A stretch of 64,000 nucleotides of DNA from UBA11346 sp038060575 (lineage in GTDB: Bacteria; Planctomycetota; UBA11346), in contig CAZZAM010000015.1 in the NCBI GenBank assembly GCA_964652775.1, positions 1 through 64,000 on the forward strand, read 5' to 3'. Each line of letters starts with the position of its first letter. The stretch's first letter is position 1. Under the pieces are notes generated by a model. The model was not told where the DNA came from and did not search any database. It saw only the letters and a list, made by a program, of their open reading frames with translations. A program made the position numbers and the translations under genes. Below, piece by piece: positions 27,802 to 37,011 of this stretch.

Positions 27802-28272
27802 TCAGGCACCCTTTTTCGCACCAAGGCCATCGTGCTCGCGCTGGATGCGCTTGGCTTCCATCAGTAAACGCGCGCACATCTCGATCGCGGTCAAATGACC
27901 CAGATGGCGCTTGTAGCACGCGCGCAACCGCTCGACAGCGAGCTGCACCAAGACATCGCGTGGGCAGGCAGTGGTCAGACGAACGCTCGCCTCTTCGAAG
28001 TGGCGGCCAAGCACCGAACTGCCCTTGCCGGTCGCAGCCGTCGCCCGGGGAATCAGGTGCAGGATGACACCGTAGGCAGCCACGACGGCAATCGCATTCG
28101 TGGTGGCCACCGTGCGTGCACGAAGCGCCTGACAGACGCCATCCAAGTCGCGTGCCTTCAGCGTGTGTGCCGTGGAATCAGAACGATCGACGATCACCAC
28201 GCGACCGTCATCAAGACCGCCCTCCCAGGATACGCACTTGGGTGATGGGGCGGATGCAGAACTGCGCGGCAT
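27802..28272 (-). CDS. Stand-alone protein resembling the N-terminal domain of MtnA (methylthioribose-1-phosphate isomerase)
   Basis: 156 residues. CVSWEGGLDDGRVVIVDRSD, LDGVCQALRARTVATTNAIAVVAAYGVIL, and EEASVRLTTACPRDVLVQLAVERL follow the order of the MtnA/eIF2B-like N-terminal domain (IRWEDG..., the VRGAPAIGIAAAYG segment, ...RPTAVNLFWALERM). The catalytic-type RGAPAIG is replaced by VATTNAIAV, and the protein ends at the domain boundary (LLMEAKRIQREHDG) without the Rossmann-like C-terminal domain. Only 35 bp separate it from the sigma gene, so there is no room for a lost domain. It is either a repurposed fragment or a decayed gene. The family link is by eye. Confidence 0.6.
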   Translation of the reverse strand: MPRSSASAPSPKCVSWEGGLDDGRVVIVDRSDSTAHTLKARDLDGVCQALRARTVATTNAIAVVAAYGVILHLIPRATAATGKGSSVLGRHFEEASVRLTTACPRDVLVQLAVERLRACYKRHLGHLTAIEMCARLLMEAKRIQREHDGLGAKKGA

Positions 28273-28471
28273 AGGATGGCTCCGAACGTAACGTTGGGAA
28301 GCATGGGCCGCACGCAGCCGGGCGCAACCAAGGCGATCTGGAGAATGTCGGTCGGCGTATTGACTCAGCAATCACCGCTAGCCATAAGCTAAAGCCGTGA
28401 CAAACGAACTGAACGGCGGCGGAAACGCGGGTGCGCGCACGGCCGTAGCAGCGCGCTTTTACGTCCGTTGT

Positions 28472-28960
28472 TCAACCCGGTGAGCGCGAAGCGGCCACCG
28501 GCAAGTGAACAAACGGGACATCAAGCAAGCCGCGACCCGAACCACCAGTTTCCTGGCGAACATGGGCACGAGCTGGTTGCCCATCGCCAACCGGTACAGG
28601 ACGATTCCGTGCCGTGTCGTGGATTACATGGCCGTTTGCAGGTGAAAATGCATCTGCACCGGCCACTGCGTTGGCTGGCTGTGCACTTGGCGCCACGGCA
28701 GATGACTGTTGTATGAGAACAACATGATGATCGCGCGACTGACCAACAGCCGCTGGTGGGTTGACTGGCATTGCACTTGGTTCGGCAACGTGCTTTTCAG
28801 CATGCGCGCCAGCAACCATGGGCTCGACAGGCACGACAAGCGAATTCCCGCTCACCGTCGTGGTCATTCGCGGTATCTGCCCTTGATTCGGTTTGGCAAC
28901 AAAGCTCCCTGCGGTAATCACCAGCATCACAGCCACCAACCATGACCATCGTCGCTTCAC
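28472..28960 (-). CDS. Small single-pass membrane protein coupled to a lipoprotein gene
   Basis: 162 residues from a GTG that overlaps the stop of the upstream lipoprotein gene (GTGA). KRRWSW is followed by one membrane helix (about 8-24, LVAVMLVITAGSFVA) and a Pro/Ala/Val-rich low-complexity tail. No family is recognised. The overlap and the basic-then-hydrophobic N terminus argue that it is real. The featureless tail argues for caution. Confidence 0.5.
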   Translation of the reverse strand: MKRRWSWLVAVMLVITAGSFVAKPNQGQIPRMTTTVSGNSLVVPVEPMVAGAHAEKHVAEPSAMPVNPPAAVGQSRDHHVVLIQQSSAVAPSAQPANAVAGADAFSPANGHVIHDTARNRPVPVGDGQPARAHVRQETGGSGRGLLDVPFVHLPVAASRSPG

Positions 28961-30501
28961 TGGACGGTCCCGGACACCACGGTCCGTGACAGCAGATATC
29001 CAGCAGTCGGCGGAAAGTCGGTGAACTCGCGCGCGAGAACCAAGTTGGTGTAGGTATAGCCCAATTCGCCAGTACCCGGCTTCCAATACGTGCGTTGGAC
29101 ACCGGCCATGCTTGCGGAGCCAGTGGTCACATCGTATCCACCGGTCGGGTATGCTGAGGCAGCCGCACTATAGGTGCCATCAAATGCGAAAAGTCCCGTG
29201 GTTGCTCCGAAGGTCACATCATTGTGCTGAACCGAGGTCACCAACTGACCGGCGTGATTATAGGTTGCCAACAGCGCGGTCCCATCAGCGGGCGTGGCGG
29301 CTGGGAATACCGCAATCGGCGAGCCGGTGAAATACGTGCGTTCGGCCGCATCCACCACAGCGTCGGTGTTGTTGTCTTCCCAGAGTCCAACCCGGTAGAT
29401 GATGCCGTCGCTTCCCATCGCCCACCATACCGCCGAACGCTCGACCATGTCCATCGATGCTGAGACCGCCAATGAACTCGCCGTCACCGTGCGCGTCACC
29501 TTGATCGCTGGTACGCCGGAAGCGAGATACTCAACCTCATACTTGGTCGCGATGGACTCAACTGAGTTGCCCGACGTCACCGCCGGAGTTCCGCTGGGAG
29601 TGCCGCCAGGATACACCAACGGATCCTGACTGCGCGTCACCGCAAGAGTTCCCGTACGTGTCGCCTGCCCCGATGATGGCATGCCCAGCCAGTGACCGGC
29701 CATGTCGGCACTCCAAGGACCAACCGTCGGCAACACCGCCGTGCTGGTTGGCGGCAAGGCGTTGACCAGGATGCCACCCGAACTGGAAGTCACGGTCGCC
29801 GTACTGAGCGCACCGGCACCATCGAGTACCAGATCGACGGTAACTGTCGTATAGACCGGCCCGGCGGTCGTCACCGTCGCCTTGCCACGGAGAGCCGCGC
29901 CATTCGCCCGCAACGTCACGGCCACGGTGTCGGTGCCGCCCGAGTCCGTCGTGCTGCCGCCATTCAAGTCCCACCAGCAGCGCCCCGCGCTGTCGACGAA
30001 GAGCTGACTGCTGTCGCTGAAGCCATGTTTCTTGATGAGTCCAGACGCGAGGGTTGGTGGAGTCTCAACTGTCGTGATCGCTGACTGTGCCGCTGCGGCT
30101 CCGACCTGCACACTCATGGTCAGGTCGGTGATCAAGCCGCTGCCATTAACGGCCAGCGTGTACGTTTCAGTGACCGTTGATGGGCCAGCAATGGTGTATG
30201 ACCGCGTGGCGACATACGCACTGCCCGTCCAGGTGATCGGCACCGCCGTGGCAACCGCAACCAAACCACCACCGCCCTCGACCGACAGCTGGTCGGCGAT
30301 GACCACCACGCGTAGCGTGTCTGAAACCACGTAGTTCGACAGGCCCGAAGATAGAACCACCGCCACACGCGCTTGATCAGGCAGCAGAGCCGTCGTCGTC
30401 GTCGTGGTTGAGGTAGAACTGCCACCACCACATCCGGTCATAACCAGGGCGATCACCCAGATCACCGCAATGGGGAAAGTCGGCATGAATAGGTGGCGCA
30501 T
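28957..30501 (-). CDS. Large putative lipoprotein of unknown function
   Basis: 514 residues. The signal peptide ends in the lipobox MTGC (ALVMTGCGGG) with a Ser/Thr linker (STSTTTTTT), so it should be lipid-anchored. The rest is beta-rich with many Thr/Ser/Gly and short repeated phrases (SVQVG, ATVTSSSGG, WSADMAGHW, YFTGSP). No domain is recognised. The ATG at 30501 is chosen over upstream starts because GGAGGTTCCG precedes it and the signal peptide begins there. It overlaps the following small membrane protein gene. Confidence 0.75.
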   Translation of the reverse strand: MRHLFMPTFPIAVIWVIALVMTGCGGGSSTSTTTTTTALLPDQARVAVVLSSGLSNYVVSDTLRVVVIADQLSVEGGGGLVAVATAVPITWTGSAYVATRSYTIAGPSTVTETYTLAVNGSGLITDLTMSVQVGAAAAQSAITTVETPPTLASGLIKKHGFSDSSQLFVDSAGRCWWDLNGGSTTDSGGTDTVAVTLRANGAALRGKATVTTAGPVYTTVTVDLVLDGAGALSTATVTSSSGGILVNALPPTSTAVLPTVGPWSADMAGHWLGMPSSGQATRTGTLAVTRSQDPLVYPGGTPSGTPAVTSGNSVESIATKYEVEYLASGVPAIKVTRTVTASSLAVSASMDMVERSAVWWAMGSDGIIYRVGLWEDNNTDAVVDAAERTYFTGSPIAVFPAATPADGTALLATYNHAGQLVTSVQHNDVTFGATTGLFAFDGTYSAAASAYPTGGYDVTTGSASMAGVQRTYWKPGTGELGYTYTNLVLAREFTDFPPTAGYLLSRTVVSGTVQ

Positions 30502-30564
30502 CGGAACCTCCGCGGCCAGTCTGTGGCGCTCTGTCCCCACACAACGCCCAGTCGTGCGAACCCC

Positions 30565-31698
30565 TCAGTTGGCGGCGCGCACCTGATCAGCAAAACGCTG
30601 GAACAGATAGAGCGGATCAGCCGGGCCGGGGGACGCCTCAGGATGATATTGCACCGAGAATTGCCGCTTGGTCGTGTGTTCGATACCGGCGCAGGTGGTG
30701 TCGTTGAGATTGAGGTGACTCATACGGACACCAGCCGGCAGCGACGTGGGATCGACCGCGAAGCCGTGGTTGTGGCTGGCGATCTCGACCTTGCCGTCAC
30801 TCAGGCGCTTGATCGGGTGATTCGCGCCGCGATGGCCGAACTTCAGCTTGTAGGTCGTCGCGCCGTAACTCAGGCCGAGAATCTGGTGACCAAGGCAAAT
30901 GCCGAACACGGGAATATCGGTCGCGATCAGTTTCTTCACGGTCGCAATCGTGGAGGTAACTGCCGCTGGATCGCCGGGGCCGTTCGAAAGGAACACGCCA
31001 CGCGGCTTGAGCGCGAGGATCGCCTCGGCCGAGGTTGAACTCGGCACGACGCGCACCTTGAAGCCGCACGACACCAGCAAACGCAGAATATTGCGCTTCA
31101 CACCGCAATCGATCGCAACCACCAGCGGATTGCCTTCGAGCTTCGGCCACGCCACCGCAGAACCGAAGCGCTTCGGCTCGGACGGCTCAGTCCAATCGTA
31201 GGCCTGCGTGCACGACACGACGCTCGCAAGATCGAGGCCAGCCATCGACGGCGCCGCCTTGACCATTGCAATCAGCTCTGCATCCGTGCGGTCTTCGCTT
31301 GAGATCACCGCGTTGACCACGCCGGTGACGCGCAACTTGCGCGTGATCGCCCGCGTATCGACGCCATCAATCGCGACGATCTTGCTGCGTTTGAGAAAAT
31401 CCGGCAGCGACTCAACCGAACGGAAGTTCGACGGCACCTCGCAGCAATCGCGCATGACGAAGCCGCTGACCTGCGCGCGGTCACTCTCCATGTCCTCAGG
31501 CGAGATCCCGTAGTTGCCGATCTCGGGATAGGTCATGGTCACGATCTGCCCGCGATAACTCGGATCGGTGAGCACTTCCTGATAGCCCGTCATCCCAGTA
31601 TTGAACACCGCTTCGCCCGGCGTCGTCCCAACCGCGCCGACCGAGCGGCCACGGAAGATGGTGCCATCAGCAAAGACCAGACGGGCGGGAGTCGGCAT
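30565..31698 (-). CDS. carA: Carbamoyl-phosphate synthase small subunit
   Basis: Glutamine amidotransferase subunit supplying ammonia for carbamoyl phosphate (pyrimidine and arginine synthesis). 377 residues. The N-terminal CPSase_sm_chain domain (LVFADGTIFRGRSVGAVGTTPGEAVFNTGMTGYQE) precedes a class I GATase domain with the nucleophile Cys in FGICLGHQ and the partner motif QYHPEASPGP. The ATG at 31698 starts the conserved domain, preceded by GAGG. The frame continues upstream, but into a word-repeat hairpin. carB is not in the window. Confidence 0.96.
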   Translation of the reverse strand: MPTPARLVFADGTIFRGRSVGAVGTTPGEAVFNTGMTGYQEVLTDPSYRGQIVTMTYPEIGNYGISPEDMESDRAQVSGFVMRDCCEVPSNFRSVESLPDFLKRSKIVAIDGVDTRAITRKLRVTGVVNAVISSEDRTDAELIAMVKAAPSMAGLDLASVVSCTQAYDWTEPSEPKRFGSAVAWPKLEGNPLVVAIDCGVKRNILRLLVSCGFKVRVVPSSTSAEAILALKPRGVFLSNGPGDPAAVTSTIATVKKLIATDIPVFGICLGHQILGLSYGATTYKLKFGHRGANHPIKRLSDGKVEIASHNHGFAVDPTSLPAGVRMSHLNLNDTTCAGIEHTTKRQFSVQYHPEASPGPADPLYLFQRFADQVRAAN

Positions 31699-31753
31699 AA
31701 GCACCTCGAGGATCGGGCGGGAGTGTTGCGGATCGGAAGCGGAGGCAACAGCG

Positions 31754-31860
31754 AAAGTAAGGCAGAAGGAAGAAGGCAGAATGATGAAAACTGGACCACG
31801 ACGCACCACGTTGTTCCCGAGCGTTTTCTGCATTCTTCCTTCTTCCTTCTCCCTTTCTCC
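31754..31860. repeat. Inverted repeat of purine-rich words (GAAGGAAGAAGGCAGAA)
   Basis: AAAGTAAGGCAGAAGGAAGAAGGCAG (31756-31780 region) faces TTTTCTGCATTCTTCCTTCTTCCTTCTCC (31825-31860 region) around a ~40-nt centre. It fills the gap between divergent carA and folK, so it also overlaps their promoter zone. Confidence 0.65.
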
Positions 31861-31875
31861 CGCCACCCTTCCCCC

Positions 31876-32346
31876 ATGCGCTACGCGATCGGTCTCGGCG
31901 GAAACCTCGGCGATGTGCCAGCAACCGCCGCCCGCGCTGCCAAGCTCCTGGCTGCCGAGGGCGTCACCGTCGTTGCCGAAGCCCCGTGGCTGATCACCGA
32001 ACCGGTCGGCGGACCGGCCCAACCGAGATTCCACAACAGCGCCTGGATCGTCGCGACCGGACTCGGCCCACACGGATTACTCGCCGCGCTGCAACGCACC
32101 GAAACCACCTGCGGTCGCACCCGCGAGGTGGTGTGGGGGCCGCGAACGCTCGATTTGGATTTGCTACTCAGTGAAGATGGCGGTCAGGTCACAAGTGCCG
32201 TGCTGACGCTACCGCATCCACGACTGCATGAGCGACCGTTTGCGCTGCGACCGCTGGCGGTGATCGCTGCGAACTGGCGGCATCCCCTACTTGGACCGAC
32301 CATGGCGGAATTAGCCGCGAGGGAATTGGGCCATCTCCGTAGGTAG
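31876..32346 (+). CDS. folK: 2-amino-4-hydroxy-6-hydroxymethyldihydropteridine pyrophosphokinase
   Basis: Folate pathway kinase of 156 residues. The start MRYAIGLGGNLGD carries the family opening. WLITEPVGGPAQPRFHNSAWIVAT, RTETTCGRTREVVWGPRTLDLDLLL (the R-x-x-WGPRxxDxDL signature) and LPHPRLHERPFALRPL follow. The ATG at 31876 directly begins the first strand. No other folate genes adjoin. It is divergent from carA across a word-repeat hairpin. Confidence 0.95.
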   Translation: MRYAIGLGGNLGDVPATAARAAKLLAAEGVTVVAEAPWLITEPVGGPAQPRFHNSAWIVATGLGPHGLLAALQRTETTCGRTREVVWGPRTLDLDLLLSEDGGQVTSAVLTLPHPRLHERPFALRPLAVIAANWRHPLLGPTMAELAARELGHLRR

Positions 32347-32426
32347 GGCTCAAAAAGTTTCCGTTACGTTTTCTGCTGACCCACGTCGTGTAGGACACCT
32401 GATCGCTAACATCGTGGCGCAGCATG

Positions 32427-32442
32427 CGCAGTTCGAACTGCG
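32427..32442. terminator. Perfect 16-bp palindrome between convergent genes
   Basis: CGCAGTTCGAACTGCG lies between the folK stop and the stop of the convergent membrane-protein gene. There is no T tract on either side. It could be a factor-independent RNA hairpin or a DNA-binding site. Confidence 0.35.
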
Positions 32443-32451
32443 GCGCTTGCC

Positions 32452-33039
32452 TCAATCGTACCCGCTATGTGCCGCCTTCCATCCAGCAACGAACAGCAAT
32501 ATCGGACCCGCTAGGAGCACCACCCAGCCGAAGCCGAGGCCAATGTCCATACTCGGCATCAGATCTCTCGTTGGTCCATCGAACACTCCGCCAAAGAACC
32601 GGCTCACTTCGTCGAGCTTGGAATGCGTCCAGACCAGGTCGATCAGATGCATGAGCAAGAGAATTGCTCCAATCCGGTAGAGCAGCCGGCAGGTGTTGAT
32701 GAAAAAGAACACCATCGCCAGTACACCGCCGATGATGCTGCACATCGCAAACATCTTGCTCACGAGCATCTGGTTGGCGCTCACATGCACAGCCTGTAGC
32801 ACAGGCAGAAACGGCCCGACGATGAGGCAGGCAGCGCCGAGAAAGAGAAATGGCGCAGGATGATCAAGCAACTCCGCAGCGCCCGGACCAGCGCTGCGCA
32901 CGGGATCGATCTCCTGCGGCGTCGGCTCCCAGCCGAGTGCTCTCACCTGAGCTTCGGCATCGGCGAGTGAACGCGCTTCGATCTGAAACGATCGGCTGCC
33001 GCCACCTGCTTTTTTTGCTGCGATCGTGAAGGTTGCCAT
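32452..33039 (-). CDS. Four-helix membrane protein of unknown function
   Basis: 195 residues. The N-terminal ~55 residues are soluble (FTIAAKKAGGGSRSFQIEARSLADAEAQVRALGWEP), resembling a small beta domain often found before membrane segments in PVC proteins. About four hydrophobic helices follow (64-84, 92-112, 118-138, 165-187). The start at 33039 is chosen because the conserved-looking soluble domain begins there. Three other in-frame Met/Val codons lie up to 33090. Divergent from ffh with a ~150-bp spacer. No function can be assigned. Confidence 0.7.
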   Translation of the reverse strand: MATFTIAAKKAGGGSRSFQIEARSLADAEAQVRALGWEPTPQEIDPVRSAGPGAAELLDHPAPFLFLGAACLIVGPFLPVLQAVHVSANQMLVSKMFAMCSIIGGVLAMVFFFINTCRLLYRIGAILLLMHLIDLVWTHSKLDEVSRFFGGVFDGPTRDLMPSMDIGLGFGWVVLLAGPILLFVAGWKAAHSGYD

Positions 33040-33187
33040 GACTTCGTATAGCAATGGACCGTGACTTTTTCCATAGGCTTTTGTTGGCATCCGACCGCAC
33101 CCTCCGTCCTACCTCCGATGTGGTAATTCTAACTCCTCGCCTATCTTCCTCCCCGGCTCCCGTCAGTGCCTGACCCGCAAGGGTCCC

Positions 33188-34654
33188 ATGTTTGAATTTA
33201 TTTCTGAGCGCATCACCGGTGCATTCGACCGCCTGCGCAAGCATCAGCACCTGACCCCGGATAACATCCGCGATGGCTTGCTCGATGTCCGCCGCGCGCT
33301 GCTCGAAGCCGACGTCGCGGTTGATGTGGTACGTGATTTTCTTGGCAAGGTCGAAGCCAAGGCGATCGGTCAGCAGACCGTGCAAGGCGTCGCGCCAGCA
33401 CAACAAGTCGTGCAGGTGGTACACGACGAGCTGATCGCGCTGATGGGCGCTGGCGACAGTGAGATCCCCTTCGCGAAAGATGGCCCAACCGTCATCCTGA
33501 TGGCCGGTCTGCAAGGCTCAGGCAAGACAACCACCTGCGCCAAGCTGGCGAAGCTGCTTGGTGAAAACGGCAAGCGCTCGCTGCTGGTCGCCGCCGACCT
33601 CCAACGTCCGGCCGCTGTTGAACAGCTCAAGATTCTTGGCGAACAAATCGGCGTGCCGGTGTTCTTCCAGCCTGGCATAAAAGCACCGGAACTCTGCGCG
33701 CGCGGTGTTGAGCAGGCACGTCTTGATAATCGCGACGTGGTGATTCTTGATACTGCCGGTCGTTTGCACATCGACGACGCGCTGATGGCCGAAGTCGCCG
33801 AGATCCACGCGCGCACCAAGCCACACCAAACCTACCTCGTCGTCGATGCGATGACCGGTCAGGACGCGGTGAATTCGTCAAAGGCGTTCCACGAACGCCT
33901 CGCGCTGGATGGCGTGGTCGTAACCAAGCTCGATGGCGATGCCCGTGGTGGCGCGATCGTCAGTCTGCGTCACGTCGTTGGCCGCCCGATTAAGTTCGTC
34001 GGCGTCAGCGAAAAGATGGACGGTCTGCAGGCATTCCATCCCGATCGCTACGCGCGCCGCATCTTGGGCATGGGCGACATCCTGACCTTCGTCGAGCGCG
34101 CCCAGAGCGCGGTGGACGAAAAGCAGGCCCAGCAGATCGAGGAGCGCATCCTCAAGAACAAGTTCGACCTCGGTGATTTCAAAGAACAGCTCCGCGCGAT
34201 CGCCAAGATGGGTTCACTCAAGGATCTCCTCGGTCTCATCCCCGGCATCGGCAATAAATTCGCCAACATGCCAATCGATGAAAAGGTGTTTAAGCGCTAC
34301 AGCGTGATCATCGATTCGATGACCTTGTGGGAACGCAGCCATCCCGACCTCATCGACATGAGCCGCCGTCGCCGCATCGCGATGGGTGCTGGTGCCAACA
34401 CCAACGAAGTGCAAACGCTGCTCAAGAACTTCGAGATGATGAAAAAGATGATGGGCAAGATGGGCGACATCAAAGACATGGCCGGCAAATTGCCCGGCCC
34501 CGACGAGATGACGCCAGAAGCGCTGGCAAATCCCGGCGCGTTCATGCCCAACCCAAACAAACTGTTCCAAAGCCGCGAAGACAAGGAAGCGCTCAAGCGT
34601 TACCGTGCAGAGCGAAAGAAGAAGGCGAAGATGAAGAAGGCATCGCGGCGTTGA
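33188..34654 (+). CDS. ffh: Signal recognition particle GTPase Ffh
   Basis: SRP54 homologue, 488 residues. N-terminal helical bundle (1-85), then the GTPase G domain with G1 GLQGSGKTTTCAKLA, the RPAAVEQL insertion box, LDTAGRL (G3) and VVTKLDGDARGG (G4), followed by a methionine-rich M domain (MKKMMGKMGDIKDMAGK) that binds 4.5S RNA and signal peptides. The C terminus is Lys/Arg-rich (AERKKKAKMKKASRR). Full length. No SRP RNA gene was spotted nearby. Confidence 0.97.
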   Translation: MFEFISERITGAFDRLRKHQHLTPDNIRDGLLDVRRALLEADVAVDVVRDFLGKVEAKAIGQQTVQGVAPAQQVVQVVHDELIALMGAGDSEIPFAKDGPTVILMAGLQGSGKTTTCAKLAKLLGENGKRSLLVAADLQRPAAVEQLKILGEQIGVPVFFQPGIKAPELCARGVEQARLDNRDVVILDTAGRLHIDDALMAEVAEIHARTKPHQTYLVVDAMTGQDAVNSSKAFHERLALDGVVVTKLDGDARGGAIVSLRHVVGRPIKFVGVSEKMDGLQAFHPDRYARRILGMGDILTFVERAQSAVDEKQAQQIEERILKNKFDLGDFKEQLRAIAKMGSLKDLLGLIPGIGNKFANMPIDEKVFKRYSVIIDSMTLWERSHPDLIDMSRRRRIAMGAGANTNEVQTLLKNFEMMKKMMGKMGDIKDMAGKLPGPDEMTPEALANPGAFMPNPNKLFQSREDKEALKRYRAERKKKAKMKKASRR

Positions 34655-34685
34655 CGCTAATCGTAGATCGTACATAGAGATCATC

Positions 34686-35390
34686 ATGCAGAATACCACG
34701 AACGAACTGGGGCAATCACTCGGCTTTCCACTGCCGAGTTGGAAACCGCCAGCAGCACCGTCGCGCGAGTCGATGGCGGGTCGCTTCTGCCGCTTGGAGC
34801 CGCTCAATCCCAGCCTGCACGCCGAAGCGCTATACCACGCCAACAGACTCGACACCGACGGACGAATGTGGACCTATCTGCCCTACGGACCATTCGAGTC
34901 CCTGGACAGTTACCGTGCGTGGACCGAGACCATGGCGCGCGGCGATGATCCGCTATTTTTCACGATCATCGACCTAGCGACCAAGAAACCCGTTGGTGTC
35001 GCCAGCTACATGCGCATCGATCCTGTTGTTGGATTGATCGAAGTCGGACACCTCGGCTATTCGCCGCTGCTGCAGCGCACGCCGGCGGCGACCGAAGCCA
35101 TGTATCTGATGATGGAGCACATCTTCGCACTTGGTTACCGTCGCTACGAATGGAAATGCCACTCGCTGAACGCGCCGTCGCGCGTCGCGGCTGAACGTCT
35201 GGGCTTCACCTTTGAAGGCGTTTTTCGCCAAGCCACCATCGTCAAAGGACGTAACCGCGACACGGCGTGGTATTCAATCATCGACAGCGAGTGGCCCACG
35301 CGCCGCGCTGCCTTTCAACGCTGGTTGCGCCCTGAGAATTTCGATAAGGACGGCAAGCAACGCGAACGGCTTGCGGAATTTTCAAAATAG
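34686..35390 (+). CDS. GNAT-family N-acetyltransferase (RimJ/RimL-like)
   Basis: 234 residues. FCRLEPLNPSLHAEALYHA, the FFTIIDLATKKPVGVASYMRIDPVVGLIEVGHLGYSP core strand pair, ATEAMYLMMEHIFALGYRRYEWKCHSLNAPSRVAAERLGFTFEG (acetyl-CoA loop and final helix) and the RDTAWYSIID end are typical of acetyltransferases that modify small molecules or protein N termini. 31 bp after ffh on the same strand, but with no functional link evident. Confidence 0.88.
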   Translation: MQNTTNELGQSLGFPLPSWKPPAAPSRESMAGRFCRLEPLNPSLHAEALYHANRLDTDGRMWTYLPYGPFESLDSYRAWTETMARGDDPLFFTIIDLATKKPVGVASYMRIDPVVGLIEVGHLGYSPLLQRTPAATEAMYLMMEHIFALGYRRYEWKCHSLNAPSRVAAERLGFTFEGVFRQATIVKGRNRDTAWYSIIDSEWPTRRAAFQRWLRPENFDKDGKQRERLAEFSK

Positions 35391-35498
35391 ACGCCGAAAG
35401 GTTCGGCAACTCCGGTAAAAACCGTTGTTCTGACGCAACACTCGACGCCGCGCCCACCGGCCATTGCATGCACAACACCACTGATTACTCATGGTGGC

Positions 35499-35714
35499 AT
35501 GGACCTGCATAAACTAAGCAAGATATGCTTTACGATCTGCGTTGTCTGCATCGTCCTTGGCGTCGTTCTTGCCTTGGTGTGCATTTGGGGTGACGTCAAG
35601 GACGCCGTCATGTGGAAGGCCGGTCTCACCGTCGCCGTCTTCTTCGGCGCTTCACTGCTCACGATGAACGTGATCAAAGCACTTGGCTCGCGAACAAAGG
35701 ATTCCCAGGAGTGA
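35499..35714 (+). CDS. Small two-helix membrane protein
   Basis: 71 residues with two hydrophobic helices (about 8-30 and 43-62) and short charged ends. Unrecognised. It lies between the acetyltransferase and the sulfatase maturase gene and starts with ATG after GGTGGC. Its compact membrane-protein composition makes it plausible. Confidence 0.55.
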   Translation: MDLHKLSKICFTICVVCIVLGVVLALVCIWGDVKDAVMWKAGLTVAVFFGASLLTMNVIKALGSRTKDSQE

Positions 35715-35763
35715 GCCTCGTACTGAATACCTTAGTCATGCTGAACACCCAACGGCCGCAGCG

Positions 35764-37011
35764 ATGAGTCGGCAATCCGCAGGCGTCGTGTCCTCCGCCG
35801 GATTTTCGGTCATGGCGAAACCGGTTGGCCCCGCGTGTAACCTCGACTGCTCGTATTGTTATTATGTGCGGAAGAGCGGACTTGGTGGCAGCACCTCCGC
35901 ACCGGCGCGCATGTCGGACGCACAACTCGAAACCTACATTCGTGGCTACATCGCGGCCAGCCCGGACCCGACCGTGACCTTCGCCTGGCAGGGTGGCGAG
36001 CCGACGCTCTTGGGTGTCGATTGGTTCCGGCGCATGGTTGAGCTGCAACAGCGCCTCTGCCCACCAGGGCGACGAATCGACAACGCCCTGCAAACCAACG
36101 GCACCAAATTGGACGATGCATGGGGAACATTTCTGAAAGAACACCAATTCCTGGTTGGCATCTCGCTGGATGGACCGGCCGAACTGCATGATCCCTACCG
36201 CATCAACAAGGGCGGTGGCCCTTCTCACGCCGCAGCGATGAACGGCATCGCCGTGTTGCGCAAGTACGGCGTTGAGTTCAACACGCTGACCACGGTGAAT
36301 CGACTCAATCAGGATCACGGCAAGGCCGTCTATAACTTTCTGGTCAAAGAAGCCGGCAGTCGGCATCTCCAATTCATTCCCATCGTCGAGCGACGTTTGC
36401 CAGACGGCAGCGACGCCGGTCCACCACCGCTTGATCGTCGCGACGAGCGACCCTGGCGCCTGAGTCCCGACAGTGCGACCGGTCAGGGCTGGGGCACATT
36501 CCTGTGCGACGTGTTCGATACGTGGATCGCCCATGACGTTGGTCGCGTTTTCTTCTACGCCGTCGAATCCACGTTGTCGACCATGGTGCGCGGTTACTCA
36601 GGAATATGCGTCCATGATCAGACCTGCGGCCGGGCGGTCGTGATCGAACGCGACGGCGCGGTCTATAGTTGCGATCATTACGTGTATCCCGAGTGGCGCA
36701 TCGGCGACATCGGAGCGCAGGGTTTTGTTGAGATGATCGACTCACCATTCCAGCGCCAATTCGGCAACGACAAAGAAGATCGGCTGCCATCGCAATGCCG
36801 CACTTGCCCTGTACTCACATTTTGTAACGGCGGTTGTCCTAAGCACCGCTTCGCCACCACGGCAGATGGATCACCAGGACTCAACTACCTGTGTGCTGGT
36901 TATCATCGCTACTTCACGCATGTGCGCGCGCCATTGCAGGCGGTGGCGCAGGCCCTCACCCAGGGCAAGGACCCACGTAGTGCAGCCAAAGCGTGGCGGC
37001 GACGATCATGA
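35764..37011 (+). CDS. Anaerobic sulfatase-maturating radical SAM enzyme
   Basis: 415-residue radical SAM/SPASM enzyme that oxidises the active-site Cys (or Ser) of sulfatases to formylglycine without oxygen. The SAM cluster motif is CNLDCSYCYY (about 25-34). FAWQGGEPTLLG, LQTNGT and GISLDGPAELHD follow the family. The C-terminal auxiliary cluster Cys set includes CVHDQTCGRAVVIERDGAVYSCDHYVYPEWRIG and CRTCPVLTFCNGGCPKHRF. ATG 35764 is chosen as the conserved start; the frame is open upstream. It is coupled by ATGA to the next radical SAM gene. The Cys-type sulfatase at 92-1582 is a likely client. Confidence 0.93.
   Translation: MSRQSAGVVSSAGFSVMAKPVGPACNLDCSYCYYVRKSGLGGSTSAPARMSDAQLETYIRGYIAASPDPTVTFAWQGGEPTLLGVDWFRRMVELQQRLCPPGRRIDNALQTNGTKLDDAWGTFLKEHQFLVGISLDGPAELHDPYRINKGGGPSHAAAMNGIAVLRKYGVEFNTLTTVNRLNQDHGKAVYNFLVKEAGSRHLQFIPIVERRLPDGSDAGPPPLDRRDERPWRLSPDSATGQGWGTFLCDVFDTWIAHDVGRVFFYAVESTLSTMVRGYSGICVHDQTCGRAVVIERDGAVYSCDHYVYPEWRIGDIGAQGFVEMIDSPFQRQFGNDKEDRLPSQCRTCPVLTFCNGGCPKHRFATTADGSPGLNYLCAGYHRYFTHVRAPLQAVAQALTQGKDPRSAAKAWRRRS

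Noticed and set aside
30565..32073. 502-residue CarA starting at 32073
   Set aside because: The extra 125 residues run through folK antisense and a purine-word repeat. The CarA domain starts at 31698.
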